NCBI RefSeq assembly: GCF_016908355.1
Contig: NZ_JAFBDT010000013.1
Location: 1 to 64,000 of the forward strand
Direction of reading: 5' to 3'
From: Fusibacter tunisiensis
GTDB lineage: Bacteria; Bacillota; Clostridia; Peptostreptococcales; Acidaminobacteraceae
Length of the DNA stretch: 64,000 bases
The notes under the pieces were generated by a model that worked only from the letters and a program-made list of their open reading frames with translations, was not told where the DNA came from and did no database searches. Shown piece by piece: positions 13,776-22,633 of this stretch. The number at the start of each line of letters is the position of its first letter. The first letter of the stretch is position 1. Both the position numbers and the translations under genes were made by a program.

Positions 13776-15086
13776 GGTCCAGGGAAAGGTGTCAAGTAAC
13801 ATTGCTTTCCCAGCAGTGTACCCTTGCTTTTCAAAAATAATTAAGTCTTCAAGTAAAGTCTTAGGATTACAGGAAATATATACAATTTCATTTACGCCAT
13901 AAGACGCAACTTTAAAAACTGCATTTTCACCCATGCCGACACGGGGAGGATCTACGACAATTACATCTGGTTTGTCTGATACTGTCTCGAGCACCTTAAA
14001 AACATCCCCACAAAGGAAGGTGCAGTTGTCGAGCCTATTCAATTTGGCATTTTCGTTGGCCGATGTCACTGCATCGGGTACAATTTCAATGCCAACAACC
14101 TTGGAGGCACTTTGAGCCATGATTTGACCAATTGTACCCGTACCACTAAACAAATCAAAGCACAGTTTTCCTTCTATATTTGGAATCAAGGCAAGGGCTT
14201 GTTCATAGAGCATTTCCGCGCCGAGTGTATTGGTCTGAAAAAACGAATACAGCGTAATCTTAAATTTCAATCCGTGAATCTCATCAAAAATATGATCTCG
14301 TCCATATAACACTTCAACATCCCCAGAAACCACATCGCCAAGACCATCATTTTTTACATATAAAACACTTGTTAGTGTCCCTTCAAAAGGAATCCCAGCA
14401 AGCACTCTCACAAATTCAGCGCCATCAAAATCAAACTGTGTTGTCGCCGATAAAGCAACCATGATTTCACCGGTTTTCTTAGCTTTTCGCACGACAAGAT
14501 GCTTTAAAAAGCCTTCATGTGTATGCTTATTGTATTTTGGATATTTAGACGCTGAAAAATAATCGAGGACACTTCTAATAATTGCTCTATAATCGCCATC
14601 TGCCAAGTGACAATGGTCTACTGTAACCACATCATTGTGTCTACCTTTTCGGTGCATCCCAAGCGTTAAAGGTCCACCTTTGTAAGCGTCTCCAAAAGAG
14701 AACTCCATCTTATTGCGGTACTCAAAAATTTCTGGACTTGAGTGTATTGTTTCAAACGTTATATCCAGTCCAGCTTCTTGAAAAAGATTTTCTACCATCC
14801 GCTTTTTAAGCTGCTTTTGATTTTCATAATTAAGTGTTTGCAACATGCAGCCACCGCACAAGTCAAAGTGCTCACAAAAAGAAGCCTGTTCAATTGGGCT
14901 ACGCTCTAAAACTTCCACCAATTTTGCTTCGGCTTTCCCACCTTTTGCCCTTTTGTATCTGGCACTGACCCATTGTCCTTCAATGGCGTTTTTTACATGG
15001 ATTTTCTTGCTGTTATAAGTCCCAATTCCTACATTGGGGTACTTATTATATTCAATTTTCACTTCCAAAAGTTCATTTCGCTTCAA
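13731..15086 (-). CDS. rlmD: 23S rRNA (uracil-C5)-methyltransferase RlmD/RumA
   Basis: An SAM-dependent enzyme that makes 5-methyluridine in 23S rRNA. The N-terminal TRAM-like barrel is followed by the iron-sulfur cysteine set CEHFDLCGGCMLQ, the SAM-binding FDLFSGTGTIGQ, the DPPRVGM motif and the catalytic cysteine in YISCNPKTL. It ends HVETVVLMSRVKE, the family ending. About 451 residues is normal. I choose TTG 15086, eight bases after GAGGAG; a TTG at 15092 is too close to that site. In Firmicutes the 3' end of rumA-type genes is a known integration hotspot, and copies of this end occur elsewhere in the window. Confidence 0.92.
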   Translation of the reverse strand: MKRNELLEVKIEYNKYPNVGIGTYNSKKIHVKNAIEGQWVSARYKRAKGGKAEAKLVEVLERSPIEQASFCEHFDLCGGCMLQTLNYENQKQLKKRMVENLFQEAGLDITFETIHSSPEIFEYRNKMEFSFGDAYKGGPLTLGMHRKGRHNDVVTVDHCHLADGDYRAIIRSVLDYFSASKYPKYNKHTHEGFLKHLVVRKAKKTGEIMVALSATTQFDFDGAEFVRVLAGIPFEGTLTSVLYVKNDGLGDVVSGDVEVLYGRDHIFDEIHGLKFKITLYSFFQTNTLGAEMLYEQALALIPNIEGKLCFDLFSGTGTIGQIMAQSASKVVGIEIVPDAVTSANENAKLNRLDNCTFLCGDVFKVLETVSDKPDVIVVDPPRVGMGENAVFKVASYGVNEIVYISCNPKTLLEDLIIFEKQGYTAGKAMLLDTFPWTGHVETVVLMSRVKE

Positions 15087-15197
15087 ATTCAATTCTCCTC
15101 ATGTTAATTTGCCCTTCATTATACCAAATCCCCTGATTGATTGCATCTATTTCGGGTAATCTTTTAGATAAGATTAATCACGGGGGGGACTGACACC

Positions 15198-16760
15198 ATG
15201 GAGGTTTCAGGGACGGATATTTTAATTTATGCCATTTTAGCAACTGCTTTGGGAATTGCTATCATGATGACTTATCAGAGCAAAAAAAACGAAAAATTTC
15301 TGAAACGTCAAACAGAAGAACTCAATTTTCTGTATCTTAAACACGTCCAGTCAGAAGAAGCCCTAAAGTCGAGAAATTTAGATTTAGAACGGCACATCAA
15401 AAATTTAAACGACCAGCAAAAGATACTTTTAGATCATCAAGCGCACATTGAGCAATTTGCGTACTATGATGAACTCACTAAACTTCCCAATCGACATTCA
15501 CTTAAAATAGATCTTGAAAATTTAATTGAAGCCCCTTCAAAAAAAATAATTAAAGGTGGCGTCTTATTTATTGATTTTGACAACTTTAAATCCATAAACG
15601 ATCATTATGGTCACGCAATTGGAGATGGTCTTTTAATCCTCATTGCCTCTAAACTGTCTCAATCTGTTGAAGGCTATGGCAAAGCCTATCGTTTTGGAAG
15701 TGATGAATTTATTATTCTTCTGGATACCGTTGGCGACATGGACTCCATTGAATTTATAGCACAAAAGATAAAAGATGATTTTGCAACCCCACTTTCAGTC
15801 ATGGACAATCCTTTTACAATGAAATTCTCAATGGGCATTTCACTTTTGCCAATTCATGCAAACACTTATGACGAAATTATAAGTTGTGCTGATATGGCCA
15901 TGTATCATGCCAAAAGCAAAGGAAAAGGCCAATATGCTTTCTATAAAGAAGAATCTCAAGAGCTTAAAGATCAATTGGTTGATTTAAAAAACACCCTTCA
16001 GGAAGCTGTTACAAAAAAAGAATTGGATTTTCTTTATCAACCCATATACAATCGAAAATCTGAAAAGGTTGCAATGGTAGAAACCACCTTATTTTGGGAA
16101 GAAGATGCAAACAGAATTTCCACACCCAAAATGATTCGACTTGCAAACGAATTGGACATAGTTTCCAACTTGAATGCGGCTGTTTTTGAAGCCACATGTG
16201 ACTTAACAGAGAGTTTAAAACCACTTGACGACTTTATATTAGTGACTTTTAATCTCAACATGCATGACCTTACCAGCCCAACTTTAGTGGATGATATTGA
16301 TCGAATTTTATCTGAAAAATCTGTAGACCCCTCCTCTATTTGTATGGAGATTAAAGGCACATCCATTGAAAGCAATTACGATTTCACCTTAAGGCAAATT
16401 GAAAAGTTAAAATCTATGGGCCTTCGGTTGATTGTAGATGACTTTGCTACAGAATTTATGTCCATTAATTTTCTAAAAAAAATGGCTGTGGATTTTATTA
16501 AGATTGACTACAAGCTTATTTTTGAAAATGAACGGATTGTCGCTTCACTCTTGGAAATCATAAACGCACTTGGCATTCAAGTGATTGTGAAAAATATTGA
16601 AACGCGAGAAGAAGCTGAATCCCTCAACTCTGATGATTTTCATTATGTTCAAGGTTATTTTTATGCCCTGCCTTTACAAAAAGAAAACTTCATCAAGCTC
16701 ATGCTCGATGAAGAAATCAAGATTTATCCTAAATTTAAAAAAGTGGCTCAAATACCATAA
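15198..16760 (+). CDS. Membrane GGDEF-EAL protein with degenerate active sites
   Basis: One N-terminal transmembrane helix (about 8-25) and a coiled coil lead into a GGDEF domain (DELTKLPNRHS at 91) and an EAL domain (from about 270). The cyclase motif reads GSDEF (167-171), not GGDEF. The EAL motif is replaced by ETT (VETTLFW, 294-300), and EIKG stands where the family has E-I/L-T-E. DDF (414-416) and KID remain. Cyclic-di-GMP synthesis and hydrolysis are therefore both doubtful; it may be a receptor or scaffold. The ATG follows a GGGGGGGA sequence. Its 3' end overlaps the convergent HAD gene by 26 bases. Confidence 0.85.
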   Translation: MEVSGTDILIYAILATALGIAIMMTYQSKKNEKFLKRQTEELNFLYLKHVQSEEALKSRNLDLERHIKNLNDQQKILLDHQAHIEQFAYYDELTKLPNRHSLKIDLENLIEAPSKKIIKGGVLFIDFDNFKSINDHYGHAIGDGLLILIASKLSQSVEGYGKAYRFGSDEFIILLDTVGDMDSIEFIAQKIKDDFATPLSVMDNPFTMKFSMGISLLPIHANTYDEIISCADMAMYHAKSKGKGQYAFYKEESQELKDQLVDLKNTLQEAVTKKELDFLYQPIYNRKSEKVAMVETTLFWEEDANRISTPKMIRLANELDIVSNLNAAVFEATCDLTESLKPLDDFILVTFNLNMHDLTSPTLVDDIDRILSEKSVDPSSICMEIKGTSIESNYDFTLRQIEKLKSMGLRLIVDDFATEFMSINFLKKMAVDFIKIDYKLIFENERIVASLLEIINALGIQVIVKNIETREEAESLNSDDFHYVQGYFYALPLQKENFIKLMLDEEIKIYPKFKKVAQIP

Positions 16761-17400
16761 AGTCATCCATAAAATGATCTGCGGATTCTTTTATAGCGTC
16801 GGTATAAGGCTCAGACAAAGCGTCGTAAATGGCAACTGCCTGCATACCGGCGCTTTTTGCTGCTGTAACCCCAGCATGGGTATCTTCAAATACGACACAT
16901 TCAGAAGGATCAAGCCCCATATCTTCCGCTACCTTTAAAAAAATATCAGGATAGGGTTTCCCTCTTGGGACTTCACAAGAAGTCCGTATGGTCTTAAAGT
17001 ACTTTTCAATCCCTTTTGACTTTAAAATTTCAACCAAAAGTTCCCTTGAATTGCTGGTGCCTATCCCCATTAAAAGACCCTTTGAATGTACTTTTTCTAA
17101 AAATTCCAAAACGCCATTTTTTAGTGGAATCCGCTCTTTATAAAACAGTCGTGCCATTTCATTCCATTCGTTTTGAATGGACTCAATGGTTTCAGGCAGT
17201 TGAAATCGGTCTTTAAAATAGTGGGCTGTTTCTGTAAAACTCTTGCCCTCAATCTCCTTTTGCAACTCATCGGGCAAGTCAATACCCCGTTTTTCCAAAA
17301 ACTCAATATCAATTTGCCGCCAAATCCACATTGAATCCACTAAGGTTCCATCTAAATCAAATATTACCCCTTTGATGTCTTTAAAATTTAGTGTCTTCAA
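16735..17400 (-). CDS. HAD family phosphatase, beta-phosphoglucomutase-like
   Basis: A cytoplasmic HAD hydrolase. Motif I is VIFDLDGTLVDS with the nucleophile Asp and acid/base Asp; motif II is MGIGTSNS; motif III/IV includes the Lys in PRGKPYPDIF and the acidic pair VFEDTHAGVTAA. The helical cap between motifs I and II is of the C1 type of phosphoglycolate phosphatase/beta-phosphoglucomutase members. The substrate cannot be deduced. It starts with TTG, ten bases after GGAGG, overlapping the stop of the thioesterase gene upstream, so both are cotranscribed. Confidence 0.85.
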   Translation of the reverse strand: MKTLNFKDIKGVIFDLDGTLVDSMWIWRQIDIEFLEKRGIDLPDELQKEIEGKSFTETAHYFKDRFQLPETIESIQNEWNEMARLFYKERIPLKNGVLEFLEKVHSKGLLMGIGTSNSRELLVEILKSKGIEKYFKTIRTSCEVPRGKPYPDIFLKVAEDMGLDPSECVVFEDTHAGVTAAKSAGMQAVAIYDALSEPYTDAIKESADHFMDDFMVFEPLF

Positions 17401-17816
17401 TCTTTTTTTGCCTCCATATCACGTTCATTTGCACGTTCCATCAACTTTTTATAATTCACAATCATACGGCTGTGCTTGCCTTCTGCAATCTTGCCATGTT
17501 CATCATAAGCATTCATTGAAAGAATGACCTTGCCAGACGCAGCATAATCAACACGCACTTCAACTGTAACAGTAGCCCCAAGGCAAGTGGCCTTATAATG
17601 GTCTACCTCCACATGCTTGCCTACTGAAACAAATCCTTCTGGCAGCAAAGGATCAATCAACATGGAACTCGCTTCAATCATGAGTGACACAATCCTTGGC
17701 GTCGCCAATAAATTCTCGATTTTTCCACTCCCATAATTCAGGGATGTGTCCGACTCCGTTACCCTTTTCTGAATGGTTTCTGTCATTCCCGCTTTAATTT
17801 GATTCATTTCAATCAT
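17397..17816 (-). CDS. Hotdog-fold thioesterase, FlK-like
   Basis: A 139-residue single hotdog domain. It resembles the fluoroacetyl-CoA thioesterase-like family: VTESDTSLNYGSG, LATPRIVSLMIEAS, VGKHVEVDHYKAT and a core EVRVDYAASGKVILSMNAYDEHG (quoted in part) with the ending EGKHSRMIV. Active-site candidates are the Thr/Ser near the N-terminus, Glu in IEAS and His in KHVEVDH. Members are mostly general acyl-CoA thioesterases. GGAGG precedes the ATG. It is cotranscribed with the HAD gene and follows an uncharacterised gene by 16 bases. Confidence 0.8.
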   Translation of the reverse strand: MIEMNQIKAGMTETIQKRVTESDTSLNYGSGKIENLLATPRIVSLMIEASSMLIDPLLPEGFVSVGKHVEVDHYKATCLGATVTVEVRVDYAASGKVILSMNAYDEHGKIAEGKHSRMIVNYKKLMERANERDMEAKKD

Positions 17817-17832
17817 CTGGCATCCTCCTTCT

Positions 17833-18366
17833 TTAATATACTTTCGTGTTTACATACCCCTTAATACAAGAGTCACGATAAACACCTTGAAAACAGCCTG
17901 CTGTCTTTAGCTTGTGAAGTATCTTCCGATCTTTTGAATGCAGAATCACTCGGTCAAATTCCAAAAAGTCAATTTCATAGATACTGCCTTCCAAAGATTT
18001 AGAATTCATGTGGATATAATAAGCGTTAACCCCTTGATAATCAACAAGTGCCAACATATTTAAAGTAATTCGATCTTTTTTTATATAGTAGTCAAAGCCT
18101 TCGTTTTTTAACTGATTTGACCGTCTCGGATCCTTGTATTCTAACGCATCGGCTTCAAGCATTTTCTTTTTCGCAAGTGTATTGAAATAATGATACTTCA
18201 TTATGCCTTCGTCAACGCTTAAGACGTTAAATCCAACCCGGTCATATGCCGCTATCATTTTATAATTTTCTAAAATAAAATTTTCTTTGTCCAACTCCCC
18301 ACTGTCCAATCGATCAATCAGTTCCAACCTTTTCAAACACAGTGTCCCAATTTCATCACGCTTCAA
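17833..18366 (-). CDS. Uncharacterised protein, 177 residues
   Basis: A soluble protein of mixed helix and strand with no signal or membrane segment. A helical N-terminal half (DEIGTLCLKRLELIDRLDSG, then a helix ending LEADALEYKD) is followed by a strand-rich half (INAYYIHMNS-like, YEIDFLEFDRVILHS). I see no catalytic motif. It looks like one of the conserved clostridial families without a function. It starts with TTG after AAAGGTG and sits in a tight minus-strand run between the phosphoesterase and the thioesterase. Confidence 0.65.
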   Translation of the reverse strand: MKRDEIGTLCLKRLELIDRLDSGELDKENFILENYKMIAAYDRVGFNVLSVDEGIMKYHYFNTLAKKKMLEADALEYKDPRRSNQLKNEGFDYYIKKDRITLNMLALVDYQGVNAYYIHMNSKSLEGSIYEIDFLEFDRVILHSKDRKILHKLKTAGCFQGVYRDSCIKGYVNTKVY

Positions 18367-18379
18367 CAGTCACACCTTT

Positions 18380-19069
18380 CTAAAGCCATTTAAACAATTT
18401 GAAATCCAAAAAATCACAAGACGTCAAATGATAATTAACACCACGAAACCAACCTTTTACCCCATACTTGAAATTTACAGCCGCATGTATATGGCCATAA
18501 ATCACTTCTTCTATGCCATACTTTTCAAAGAGTTCTGTAAACAGCGAAGGGTCTTTTAAATCATTTGTCGGTGGATAATGTAAAACACCCAGTATCTTCT
18601 GAAAACCCGCTTTTTGAGCCATCTGAATAGAATTTTCAAGCCTTAAAGCCTCACGTTTATAGATTTTTTCATCCTGTTCAGTAAAAACAGCATCATTGGG
18701 GCAAATCCATCCTCTTGTTCCACAAATCGCATAATCCTCATAGACCGCAAAATCATTGTGTATAAATTCAATGCTGTTATACATGCCTGTCATCTTATTT
18801 TTTGAAACCCACCAATAGTCATGATTGCCCTTAAAAATAATTTTACGTCCTGGCAAGCCATCTACCCATCTCAGATCAGCTTCTGCAGCGCTAAAGGACA
18901 TTGCCCATGAACTGTCACCAGGAAGGACCACAACATCTGTTTCCGTTACCCTTGATGTCCAATCTGCTTTTATTTTTTCGTAGTGTAAGGTCCAATTTTC
19001 ACCGAATTTGTCCATCGGTTTATCTGTTCCAAAACTGAGATGTAAATCTCCAATTGCATAAAGTGCCAT
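18380..19069 (-). CDS. Calcineurin-like metallophosphoesterase
   Basis: A 229-residue cytoplasmic phosphoesterase with the full dinuclear-metal motif set: IGDLHLS (D-x-H), LPGDSSW (GD), FKGNHDYWW (GNHD), VLHYPP and GHIHAA (GH-x-H). This arrangement fits the predicted phosphohydrolase subfamily common in clostridia, with an unknown substrate. It starts 13 bases after the stop of the TtcA-like gene and is likely part of the same operon, which also encodes an alarmone synthetase; the link may be only positional. Confidence 0.85.
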   Translation of the reverse strand: MALYAIGDLHLSFGTDKPMDKFGENWTLHYEKIKADWTSRVTETDVVVLPGDSSWAMSFSAAEADLRWVDGLPGRKIIFKGNHDYWWVSKNKMTGMYNSIEFIHNDFAVYEDYAICGTRGWICPNDAVFTEQDEKIYKREALRLENSIQMAQKAGFQKILGVLHYPPTNDLKDPSLFTELFEKYGIEEVIYGHIHAAVNFKYGVKGWFRGVNYHLTSCDFLDFKLFKWL

Positions 19070-19081
19070 AGTTCACCATTT

Positions 19082-19798
19082 CTATAATAATCGGTTTAAA
19101 TCTACATTTTGTAACGCCTTAACCACTTGTTCAGAAAAGGCTGGATATGTTTCTTCAATCCTTTGTATAACCTTTTCCGCCTCGTCCCTAACACGCCCAT
19201 GTGCAAAGGTACAGGTATCGTGCATAAGTGGAATTCCCAAAATTTCAATCGCTTTTTGAATTGCTACTTCATCCAGAAGAATCAAAGGTCTAATTAATTT
19301 GATGTCTGACTCCGACTCTTGGCTTAGAGCCGGAATACCCGCTATTTTCCCCTGTTTAACAATGTTCATGAAAAAGGTCTCCACAACATCCTCTAAAGTG
19401 TGTCCATAAGCAATGGCATTAAACTCTTTTTCAAGCGCAATACGCTTGACAATTCCTTTTCTTAACCTCGAACAGGTATAGCACGGCGAAAACCCGTTTT
19501 CTTCTCCGAGTGATTCTGCATATAATTCCGTATGTACAGTGAGCTTAAGGCCCAAATCTTTGCAATACGTTAGGTAAGTCTCCATGTTTCCTAGCATGCC
19601 ATGATTTACAATCAACCCTTCTACTTCAAAATTATAGGGATGGACTTTACGCAACTGACTAAGTCCATATAGCAGAAGGGTACTGTCCTTCCCCCCTGAT
19701 ACCCCAACCAAAATTCGATCTCCCGGTTTGATCAGTTGAAAGTGGTCTACAGCTTGTCTTAATTTTTTCAGGTAAACATTAGATTCCCATTTGTTCAT
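19082..19798 (-). CDS. TtcA/TilS-type PP-loop ATPase, tRNA 2-thiolation-like
   Basis: An N-type ATP pyrophosphatase with the PP-loop VGVSGGKDST (about residue 30). A CYTCSRLRKG motif follows, as the CxxC of TtcA-family enzymes that bind an iron-sulfur cluster and add sulfur to cytidine 32 of tRNA. AYGHTLEDVVETFFMN is the family metal/adenylate motif, and the C-terminal region has a His/Cys pair (MHDTCTF). At 238 residues it is shorter than E. coli TtcA, as in many Firmicutes homologues. It overlaps the alarmone synthetase stop by four bases (ATGA). Confidence 0.8.
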   Translation of the reverse strand: MNKWESNVYLKKLRQAVDHFQLIKPGDRILVGVSGGKDSTLLLYGLSQLRKVHPYNFEVEGLIVNHGMLGNMETYLTYCKDLGLKLTVHTELYAESLGEENGFSPCYTCSRLRKGIVKRIALEKEFNAIAYGHTLEDVVETFFMNIVKQGKIAGIPALSQESESDIKLIRPLILLDEVAIQKAIEILGIPLMHDTCTFAHGRVRDEAEKVIQRIEETYPAFSEQVVKALQNVDLNRLL

Positions 19799-20616
19799 AT
19801 GAGATTCCCTTTTTCGAAAAAATTATACCTTGGAAGTTCATGTTTTATTTCAGAAAGTAACAAATCAAACTCAAACATATTGTCTTCGTTCTTAATTCGA
19901 TCAAAACGTTTCTGAAAATCCATCGCCTCTTTTTCTTTCCCCTGTGAAAACAAAAGTTGGATATTGGTAATAATATCTCGCACAGTATTTGATTTTTCCT
20001 CAAACATCAGTTGTGCATTTCGTACTTCTTTACTGATTTCAGTCATTTCCTCATCTAGCCTCGTGGCTGCGAGAGCTGAATTTCTAAGTCTTTCCCGAAT
20101 ATCCTCAGGAATTTTGCTCTTGTACTTATAACTGAGTGAGTGCTCAATAATGGCCCAAAAATTCATGGCCAAAGTTCTGATTTGAAGTTCAACCAAAATC
20201 TCTTTTGTTCCAAGTGCTGTTTGAACTGGATATTTTATAATCACATGGTAACTCTTATAGCCACTCTCTTTTGGATTTTTAATGTAATCCTTTTCATACA
20301 AAACCGTAAAATCTTTCCCGCTTCGGTCATACAGTAAGTTTACAACTTCATAGATGTCATCAATAAACTGACACATAATTCGGAGTCCAGCAATATCTTC
20401 CATCTCTTCTTCGATGTTATCCAAAGGAATATTTCTACGCTCAGCTTTTTCAATAATACTTGAAATTTTCTTGACGCGACCAGTAACAAATTCAATGGGT
20501 GAGTATTCATTTAATTCACGATACTGATTTCGAATTGCTTTTAATTTAACTTTCAATTCTTCTACCGCTTGTTCATATGGGATCAGCATGGTTTTCCATT
20601 CTCGAATTACTTTCAT
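19795..20616 (-). CDS. Small alarmone synthetase, RelQ/YjbM type
   Basis: A stand-alone (p)ppGpp synthetase. The RelA/SpoT synthetase core is visible: EFVTGRVKKISSIIEKAER, EDIAGLRIMCQF, KNPKESGYKSYH (the GYRSxH-like motif) and VELQIRTLAMNFWAIIEH. There is no HD hydrolase, TGS or ACT domain. A C-terminal helical tail (about 190-273) is longer than in RelQ of Bacillus. GGAGGAGG precedes the ATG at 20616, which is better placed than the TTG three bases upstream. It overlaps the YhcC-like gene and leads a run with the thiolase and phosphoesterase. Confidence 0.87.
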   Translation of the reverse strand: MKVIREWKTMLIPYEQAVEELKVKLKAIRNQYRELNEYSPIEFVTGRVKKISSIIEKAERRNIPLDNIEEEMEDIAGLRIMCQFIDDIYEVVNLLYDRSGKDFTVLYEKDYIKNPKESGYKSYHVIIKYPVQTALGTKEILVELQIRTLAMNFWAIIEHSLSYKYKSKIPEDIRERLRNSALAATRLDEEMTEISKEVRNAQLMFEEKSNTVRDIITNIQLLFSQGKEKEAMDFQKRFDRIKNEDNMFEFDLLLSEIKHELPRYNFFEKGNLI

Positions 20617-21536
20617 CAATTGCCTCCTCCGATTTTATATAAATCTCCTTGTTTATAATTCTCTGCTATCATTTTTGCATCCAATTGATTCTGAAGTCTG
20701 CGCCAGCTCATCCCCCAATTGCAAAACAAGGTCTCCGCCTCTGGGCCTCTGGCAAAAAGTCTTTGTATGGCAATATTGGGATCGATGCACCTTAAAAAAT
20801 AAATCACACGGTCAATGTACGTTTCAGGGTCAATTATATTAAAAGCACCTTCTTTATACCATTTACCCATTTCTGTCCCTTCTAAAATATACAGAGAGTG
20901 AATTTTTAAGCTGTCAATACCAAGGACAGACATGATACGCCCCGCTTCGATAAAATCAGCCTCTGTATCCCAAGGTAAATTTCCTATAAGATGGGCACAA
21001 ATTGTAAAGCCATGTCGTTTAATCCGGGTTACAGCCTCTATAAATTCAGCGAGTCCGTGTCCCCTATTAATTCGGTTTAAAGTATTGATATTAATAGATT
21101 GAAGTCCAAGTTCAATTTCCACGTCAATCCCTTTTTCTTTTATTTTATCAAGGACTTCCAAATATGGTTCACCAACATAATCGGGTCTTGTGGAGATACT
21201 GACCCCTACAACCGATTCTATTAAGGCTTCATTTACAGTTTTTTGAAATGTTGAAAGTTCCATATAAGTTCCAGTATAATTTTGAAAATACGCTATAAAT
21301 TTATTGGCCTTATATTTGGGTGAAATTACCTCAATATTACGTTTAAGCTGTTCCCTAACCGGTAGAATCGAAGACTGAGCTTCAAATCCAGCACCACTTT
21401 CACCACAAAAGGCACACCCACCTGTGCCACAGGCACCATCACGATTTGGACATGTTCCGGGCAAATTTATTGGAATTTTATATACTTTTTCCCCATATTT
21501 TTCTTTCAAATAAGCACTGTATTTTAGATAGTTCAT
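20616..21536 (-). CDS. Radical SAM protein, YhcC family
   Basis: A radical SAM enzyme of the YhcC (TIGR01212) family. The cluster region is unusual for the superfamily: LPGTCPNRDG, then CGTGGCAFCGESG supplies the CxxxxxCxxC-like cysteines. SAM-binding motifs include YFQNYTGTY and SISTRPDYVGEPYLE, and ELGLQSIN. The function of the family is not established. Of two starts, ATG 21536 has AAAGGA at the right distance; the ATG at 21545 is too close. The 5' end overlaps the stop of the YeiH gene, so the genes are translationally coupled. Confidence 0.87.
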   Translation of the reverse strand: MNYLKYSAYLKEKYGEKVYKIPINLPGTCPNRDGACGTGGCAFCGESGAGFEAQSSILPVREQLKRNIEVISPKYKANKFIAYFQNYTGTYMELSTFQKTVNEALIESVVGVSISTRPDYVGEPYLEVLDKIKEKGIDVEIELGLQSININTLNRINRGHGLAEFIEAVTRIKRHGFTICAHLIGNLPWDTEADFIEAGRIMSVLGIDSLKIHSLYILEGTEMGKWYKEGAFNIIDPETYIDRVIYFLRCIDPNIAIQRLFARGPEAETLFCNWGMSWRRLQNQLDAKMIAENYKQGDLYKIGGGN

Positions 21537-22519
21537 ATCACCCATCCTTTAGCAATCATTACAAAAGCAATGCTGCTGGTGATTCCAAATAAAACCAAAC
21601 CAAATACCACCGCTTTACCGCCCTTGCCTTTAATATCTCTAAAATTCACACCAAGCCCCATTGCTGTCATGGCCATCAAAATAAACACATCACTTAAAGT
21701 TTTTGCCACTTCTTGAAATCGAATTGGAACGATGCCAGTGGCATTTAAAGCCCCCATAAGAATAAACAGCCAAACATAAGCAGGCACCTTTGCCCGTTTC
21801 TGTGTTGTCTTTTCGCCTGCGAAAAATGTACCTAAAATCAAGGAAACAGGGACAAGCATCAAAACTCGAGTCATTTTAACAAAAGTTCCAATCTCACCTG
21901 CAAGACTGCTTTTTGAAAATGCACCTGCAAGTGCATGCGCAACGCCATGAAGGGTCATACCGGACCATACACCAAATTGCGCATCTGTAATTTGAGTGGT
22001 GCTCGCAACCATTGCATAAACCACAACGCCAATTGCGCCTAAAAAACTCACAATAGACACTGCAATCACAGCATCCTCTTCGTCTGCTTCAATACTCGGT
22101 GCTAAAGCAATCACTGCAGCTGCACCACATACACTTGATCCAACACCTATCAAAGTCGCCAGTTTAGTACCCATTTGAAACCGTTTATTCAAGACATATA
22201 CCATAAAAAACACAAAAATCATATACAGTACAATCCATAAAATTACAGACCACCCAAGACTCATAATGGCATCAAAATTTAGTTTGAATCCCAACAGTAC
22301 AATTCCATAAATCAGTAGTTTTTTCAGTGCAAATTTTATACCTGGGTTTAATGATTCCGGTAAACTTAAGGTGTTCCGAACAAGCATGCCAATAATAATG
22401 GCTATGGTCAAAGCCTCCAGTTGAAACCACTTCATTAACCAGTCTCCTAAAACAGTTGCTGTAATTGCAATTATGCTAACTAATATTAGTCCACTTATGT
22501 ATTTCTTCATGTTGTCCAT
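21533..22519 (-). CDS. YeiH/UPF0324 family membrane transporter
   Basis: An inner-membrane protein of 328 residues with about ten hydrophobic helices. It shows the UPF0324 signatures: LTIAIIIGMLVRN, LKLLIYGIVLLGFKL-like second motif, VGSSVCGAAAVIAL, and SGMTLHGVAHALAG. Members are annotated as putative sulfate exporters; some relate to taurine/sulfoacetate metabolism, but the substrate here is not shown. It ends in an overlap with the YhcC-like gene and is separated from the Usp-like gene by a terminator. Confidence 0.85.
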   Translation of the reverse strand: MDNMKKYISGLILVSIIAITATVLGDWLMKWFQLEALTIAIIIGMLVRNTLSLPESLNPGIKFALKKLLIYGIVLLGFKLNFDAIMSLGWSVILWIVLYMIFVFFMVYVLNKRFQMGTKLATLIGVGSSVCGAAAVIALAPSIEADEEDAVIAVSIVSFLGAIGVVVYAMVASTTQITDAQFGVWSGMTLHGVAHALAGAFSKSSLAGEIGTFVKMTRVLMLVPVSLILGTFFAGEKTTQKRAKVPAYVWLFILMGALNATGIVPIRFQEVAKTLSDVFILMAMTAMGLGVNFRDIKGKGGKAVVFGLVLFGITSSIAFVMIAKGWVI

Positions 22520-22569
22520 TCCTCATTTCCTGTCATTTTGCCCCCTATATTTTATCATACACACCACAA

Positions 22570-22608
22570 TAAAGCATCCCTTTCCGTGGTGGAAAGGGAT
22601 GCTTTAGA
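22570..22608 (-). terminator. Strong hairpin after the Usp-like gene
   Basis: AAAGCATCCCTTTCC pairs with GGAAAGGGATGCTTT as a 15-bp perfect stem around a short loop, followed by TATTGT on the minus strand. Confidence 0.75.
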
Positions 22609-22633
22609 TCCGCATTTAATTAAATTCGTCTAT

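Noticed and set aside
16009-16375. Minus-strand open frames under the GGDEF-EAL gene
   Set aside because: No ribosome binding site or family; antisense shadows of a real gene.
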